The translations under genes were made by a program, and so were the position numbers. DNA of 7,223 bases. Origin: Verrucomicrobia subdivision 3 bacterium UBA7542. GTDB lineage: Bacteria > Verrucomicrobiota > Verrucomicrobiia > Limisphaerales > UBA11358. Positions 4,382 through 7,223 of the stretch are shown here, piece after piece. The stretch is from contig DLMG01000344.1 in assembly GCA_002479245.1 (NCBI GenBank), positions 762-7,984 of the forward strand, in the 5' to 3' direction. The notes beneath the pieces are model-generated. The model searched no databases and had not been told where the DNA came from. It worked only from the letters and a program-made list of their open reading frames with translations. The number at the start of each line of letters is the position of its first letter. Position 1 is the stretch's first letter.

Positions 4382-6193
4382 TCACGCGGTCGGGGACATA
4401 TCGCTTTTCAAAACCACGAAAAAGTCGCAGCCCTGGCCGGGCGCGCTTTTCACTCCAATGTGTCCGCCATGCGACACGGTGATTTCCCTGGCGATGGACA
4501 GTCCCAGTCCGGCCCCGGACTGGGGCTGGCCGGGCACACGGAAAAAACGATCAAAAATCCGGGTGTGATATTCTTCCAGAATGCCGGGGCCCTGGTCGGT
4601 GACGCTGAATTCAACGTTATTATCTTTAACCAGCCTGGCCCCCAGAATAATCTCGCCGTTGGCGGGTGAATGCTTGATGGCATTGGAGAGGAGGTTGGTG
4701 AAAACGTGATTGATGCGTTGCCGATCCACCGGGACGGCGGGCAAATCCGGATCAATCATGAAGTTCACATTCAAACCCTTGGCCGAAAATTTGCTGGCCA
4801 TTTCCTTCATTACACCGGTCAGCAACTCGGCCGGGGCAACCGGCTCCTTGCGCAAACTGTCGTTCCCTTCCTCCAATCGGGCGAGATCGAGCAGATCGTT
4901 CAAAATCCGCAACAGCCGTTCCGTGTCGTTCCGGGCCGCCTGGAGCAATTCGTCCTGCTTCGGCGTAAGCGCCCCGACGGTTTTTTCGAGCAAAATGTGC
5001 AGCACCATCCGCACGCTGGTCAGCGGACTTTTTATTTCGTGGCTGACCGTTGCGACGAGATCGGTTTTGGTGGCATCCAGCAGGCGGAAGCGGGTGACAT
5101 CGTGCAAAACCACCGCCACCCCGAACAGCGCGTCCTCCTTGTTTCGCATGGCCAGGACGCGCGGCAAAAAAAACTCGTCGTCGCCGTTGATCCGATAGGT
5201 GATTGCTTCGTTGAAGCTGTTCGGGAGAAAATTTTCGCCGCTGGCGAGAGTATTTCGGGCGATGGCTTGCAGCCGGTCGGGCAGTTGACCTTCCAGGTGG
5301 AGGCTGGATGCCAGACCATCCGCCGCCGGGTTTTTTAATTCGATGCGTCCTTCCTTGTCCAAAACAAAAATCGGGTCCGGAAACGAAGCGAGCGTCGCTT
5401 CCATTGTGCGATGGAGGCGGACGATTTTCTCCGTGATGCTTTGGCGGTATTCCTGAAGTTGGGCCGCCATTTTGTTGAACGCCTGGGCCAGTTCCCCCAG
5501 TTCGTCCCGCGTGGCAACCGGCACGGGTTGATCCAGCCGGCCTTCGCCCAATTCGCGGGTCGCCCGGGTCAACAATTGAATCGGCTCCAAAATCGAGCGG
5601 CCAAGTTGATAACCGGCATAGGCGGAAAAAAGCAGCGCGAGAACCGTGCCGAAGATCATGAAGCGCGTGACCTCCTGGGTGATGTTCCGAATGTTCTGGC
5701 TGGTCGCCAGCATGGCCTTGTGGTTTAGATCGTGGATTTTCTGCAACAGCAGGTTTATCGTTTGCCCGCTCGGCACAACGTCCCGTTCATACACCTGCCG
5801 CTGGTTTTCCGGACTGTCGAGGGAGGTGATGGTGTCAACCGCCTTGAGAAAAGCCTGGTAATTGGTCGCCACATTCAGGCTCAAGGGCTTTTCCCCGGGC
5901 AGCGTGCTGTCCCTGATCAGCAAGTCGAGGTTGGTCTCAAAATGTTTCCGGTATTCGATCAAGGCATTTTTGTTGCTGACGCGTGGCCCGGCGATCACCC
6001 ACGACACCTCCCGATCCATTCCCGCCAGGGCCAGACTCATGGCCGATGCCGCGGTGAAACTCCGGTAACTGTTCGTCACGGAGGCATCAACGACATTGGC
6101 CAGGCGGGCAAAGAGCACGATGGCATAAACGCCGACGGCCAGCAGGATGACCACGAACGGCGTCAGATAAAGGAACAATCGGGTACGCAACAT
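4382..6193 (-). CDS. Membrane sensor histidine kinase (HAMP-PAS-HisKA-HATPase), KinB-like architecture
   Basis: 603 residues. The first membrane helix is at about 7-30, a mostly helical extracytoplasmic sensor spans about 31-177, and the second membrane helix is at about 178-198. HAMP follows at about 199-250 (ILEPIQLLTRATRELGEGRLD, then DELGELAQAFNKMAAQL). A PAS domain covers about 262-370, with MEATLASFPDPIFVLDKEGRI and a VVLHDVTRFR exit. Next are the dimerisation/phosphoacceptor H box SHEIKSPLT with H385, the N box NLLSNAIKHSP with N504, G1 DQGPG (533-537), the F box FDRFFR (547-552) and G2 GAGLGLSIA (560-568). All catalytic motifs are intact. It should autophosphorylate on H385 in response to an envelope signal and pass the phosphate to the regulator encoded 14 nt upstream. 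HAMP and PAS between sensor and kinase core, paired with an NtrC-type regulator, recalls KinB/AlgB of Pseudomonas; orthology is not claimed. No Shine-Dalgarno sequence is seen before ATG 6193, so translation may be coupled to the upstream gene. Confidence 0.94.
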   Translation of the reverse strand: MLRTRLFLYLTPFVVILLAVGVYAIVLFARLANVVDASVTNSYRSFTAASAMSLALAGMDREVSWVIAGPRVSNKNALIEYRKHFETNLDLLIRDSTLPGEKPLSLNVATNYQAFLKAVDTITSLDSPENQRQVYERDVVPSGQTINLLLQKIHDLNHKAMLATSQNIRNITQEVTRFMIFGTVLALLFSAYAGYQLGRSILEPIQLLTRATRELGEGRLDQPVPVATRDELGELAQAFNKMAAQLQEYRQSITEKIVRLHRTMEATLASFPDPIFVLDKEGRIELKNPAADGLASSLHLEGQLPDRLQAIARNTLASGENFLPNSFNEAITYRINGDDEFFLPRVLAMRNKEDALFGVAVVLHDVTRFRLLDATKTDLVATVSHEIKSPLTSVRMVLHILLEKTVGALTPKQDELLQAARNDTERLLRILNDLLDLARLEEGNDSLRKEPVAPAELLTGVMKEMASKFSAKGLNVNFMIDPDLPAVPVDRQRINHVFTNLLSNAIKHSPANGEIILGARLVKDNNVEFSVTDQGPGILEEYHTRIFDRFFRVPGQPQSGAGLGLSIAREITVSHGGHIGVKSAPGQGCDFFVVLKSDMSPTA

Positions 6194-6207
6194 GGTGCGG
6201 GAACAGG

Positions 6208-7223
6208 TTATCCGTCCTGAACGTGCGGGGCACGGGCTATTTCTTTCTTCTTGCGATGCAGCGTGTCCCGGCTGATGCCCAAAATCCTCGCGGCTTCACT
6301 CATCGTGGCCGCCTGTTTCATCACCCGGGCGATATGTTCGGTTTCGATTTCCATCAGGGACACCTTCGCGCCGATTTGAACTCCGGGTGCCGGCGCTTGC
6401 GGGGAACCGGGGAAAAGTTTTTCCGGCAAATCCAGCAGATGAATTTCGTTGGTATCGGCCAGAATGACGGCCCGTTCAACGACGTTGCGCAATTCGCGCA
6501 GGTTGCCCGGCCAGGCATATTGGCGCAGGACCGCTTCCGCTTCCCCGGAAAAGCCTCTGAGACGTTTGCCGCATTGCCTTGAGAAAAACTGAAGGTAACG
6601 CTCCGCGATTTTCAGCAAATCGCCCGGGCGCTCCCGCAGGGGCGGTATGGGGACGGCAATGACATGGAGCCGGTAATACAAGTCGTCCCGGAAACGCCCT
6701 TCTTGAAGGGCTTTTTCGAGATTCCGGTTCGTCGCGGAAATCACCCGCACATTGGCGCGGCGCGTCTTTGCTTCCCCGACGCGTTCATATTCCTTCTCCT
6801 GCAACAACCGCAGCAACTTGGGCTGTATCTCCAGCGGCATTTCCCCGATTTCATCGAGAAACAGCGTGCCGCCATCCGCCAGCGCGACCTTGCCCACCTT
6901 GTCGGCCACCGCGCCGGTGAATGCGCCCCTGGCATGGCCGAACAATTCGCTCTCCAACAACTCCCGCGACAGGCTCGGACAACTCACGGTCACAAAAGCG
7001 TTGTCCTTTTGCGGACTGCTTTCATGCAGCGCGCGGGCCACCACGGTTTTCCCCGTGCCGCTTTCACCCAGCAGCAGAATGGTTGCGGGTGTCGCGGCGG
7101 CCTTGAACGCCAGATCGAGCGCCTTTTGCATCGCCGGCTCGCAAGTGGTCAGGTCGGCCGTCAAGGTGTCAGCCAAAATGCGGGACTCCAGTTCCGCCAC
7201 GCGGCTCCGGAGCTTGCGGGCCT
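6208..7223 (-). CDS. Sigma-54-dependent (NtrC/AlgB-type) response regulator, N-terminal receiver outside window
   Basis: The frame stays open to the window edge. A GTG at 7198-7200 could be read as a start, but the codons before it (ARKLRSR) continue the linker helix into VAELESRILAD, so the gene almost surely continues rightward with a receiver domain. Numbering from that GTG, the AAA+ domain runs from about 22 to 255: Walker A GESGTGKT (45-52), GAFTGA loop that contacts sigma-54 (92-97), Walker B GTLFLDE (111-117), sensor I ATNRN (156-160), arginine-finger region FRDDLYYRL (170-178), sensor II WPGNLREL (230-237). A Fis-type helix-turn-helix follows at about 298-318 (ATMSEAARILGISRDTLHRKK). 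It should hexamerise when phosphorylated and use ATP to open sigma-54 promoters. The paired kinase gene follows after 14 nt. The complete GAFTGA motif argues for true sigma-54 activation rather than a repurposed regulator. Confidence 0.94.
   Translation of the reverse strand, partial: ARKLRSRVAELESRILADTLTADLTTCEPAMQKALDLAFKAAATPATILLLGESGTGKTVVARALHESSPQKDNAFVTVSCPSLSRELLESELFGHARGAFTGAVADKVGKVALADGGTLFLDEIGEMPLEIQPKLLRLLQEKEYERVGEAKTRRANVRVISATNRNLEKALQEGRFRDDLYYRLHVIAVPIPPLRERPGDLLKIAERYLQFFSRQCGKRLRGFSGEAEAVLRQYAWPGNLRELRNVVERAVILADTNEIHLLDLPEKLFPGSPQAPAPGVQIGAKVSLMEIETEHIARVMKQAATMSEAARILGISRDTLHRKKKEIARAPHVQDG

Noticed and set aside
4670..6220. Several plus-strand open frames opposite the histidine kinase
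   Set aside because: All are antisense to a full-length kinase with intact H, N, G1, F and G2 boxes.

Overview
The window looks like a piece of chromosome from a GC-rich, environmental member of the Verrucomicrobiota (Pedosphaera/Limisphaera-like lineages are my best guess). The inference rests on a very typical [22 protein letters not shown] pseudopilin of the kind these bacteria carry in many copies, an addiction-module pair of a type common there, a sigma-54 type two-component pair, and gene starts that mostly lack a clear Shine-Dalgarno sequence. No rRNA or marker gene is present, so the phylum call is inference only.

Layout. The left third reads on the plus strand: the C-terminal part of an ECF-type sigma factor (1-381), a 218-nt non-coding stretch, a type II secretion/type IV-like pseudopilin (600-1286), a repeat block, then a toxin-antitoxin pair (1607-2130) in which the antitoxin is intact and the ParE/RelE-like toxin carries an in-frame amber codon. 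The right two thirds read on the minus strand, as seen in transcription order: a sigma-54-dependent response regulator cut by the right window edge (6208-7223), its membrane histidine kinase (4382-6193), a farnesyl-diphosphate-synthase-type prenyltransferase ispA (3343-4242), and an AT-rich, probably acquired, NucS/EndoMS-like nuclease (2542-3324). The two gene sets converge on a non-coding region of about 410 nt (2131-2541).

The most striking content is in the gaps between genes. A composite repeat occurs twice in direct orientation (1326-1564 and 2281-2490), bracketing the toxin-antitoxin cassette. Each copy is built from two pairs of 26-nt hairpin units in inverted orientation. One family begins GGAG and the other GTAG, the same 5' tetranucleotides that mark REP sequences handled by RAYT (TnpA_REP) transposases. 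Within each family the stem positions that differ between units change on both sides at once, so base pairing is kept. A third pair of the GTAG type lies between the kinase gene and ispA (4300-4358). A different nested inverted repeat (2136-2289) abuts and slightly overlaps the second copy. No RAYT gene is in the window, so these would be non-autonomous elements.

How the genes work together: the response regulator and kinase form one operon-like unit (14-nt gap) and should be a phosphorelay controlling sigma-54 promoters elsewhere. ispA makes prenyl diphosphate for isoprenoids, and the nuclease gene follows it after 18 nt and is probably cotranscribed. I see no functional link between the signalling pair, the prenyltransferase and the plus-strand genes.
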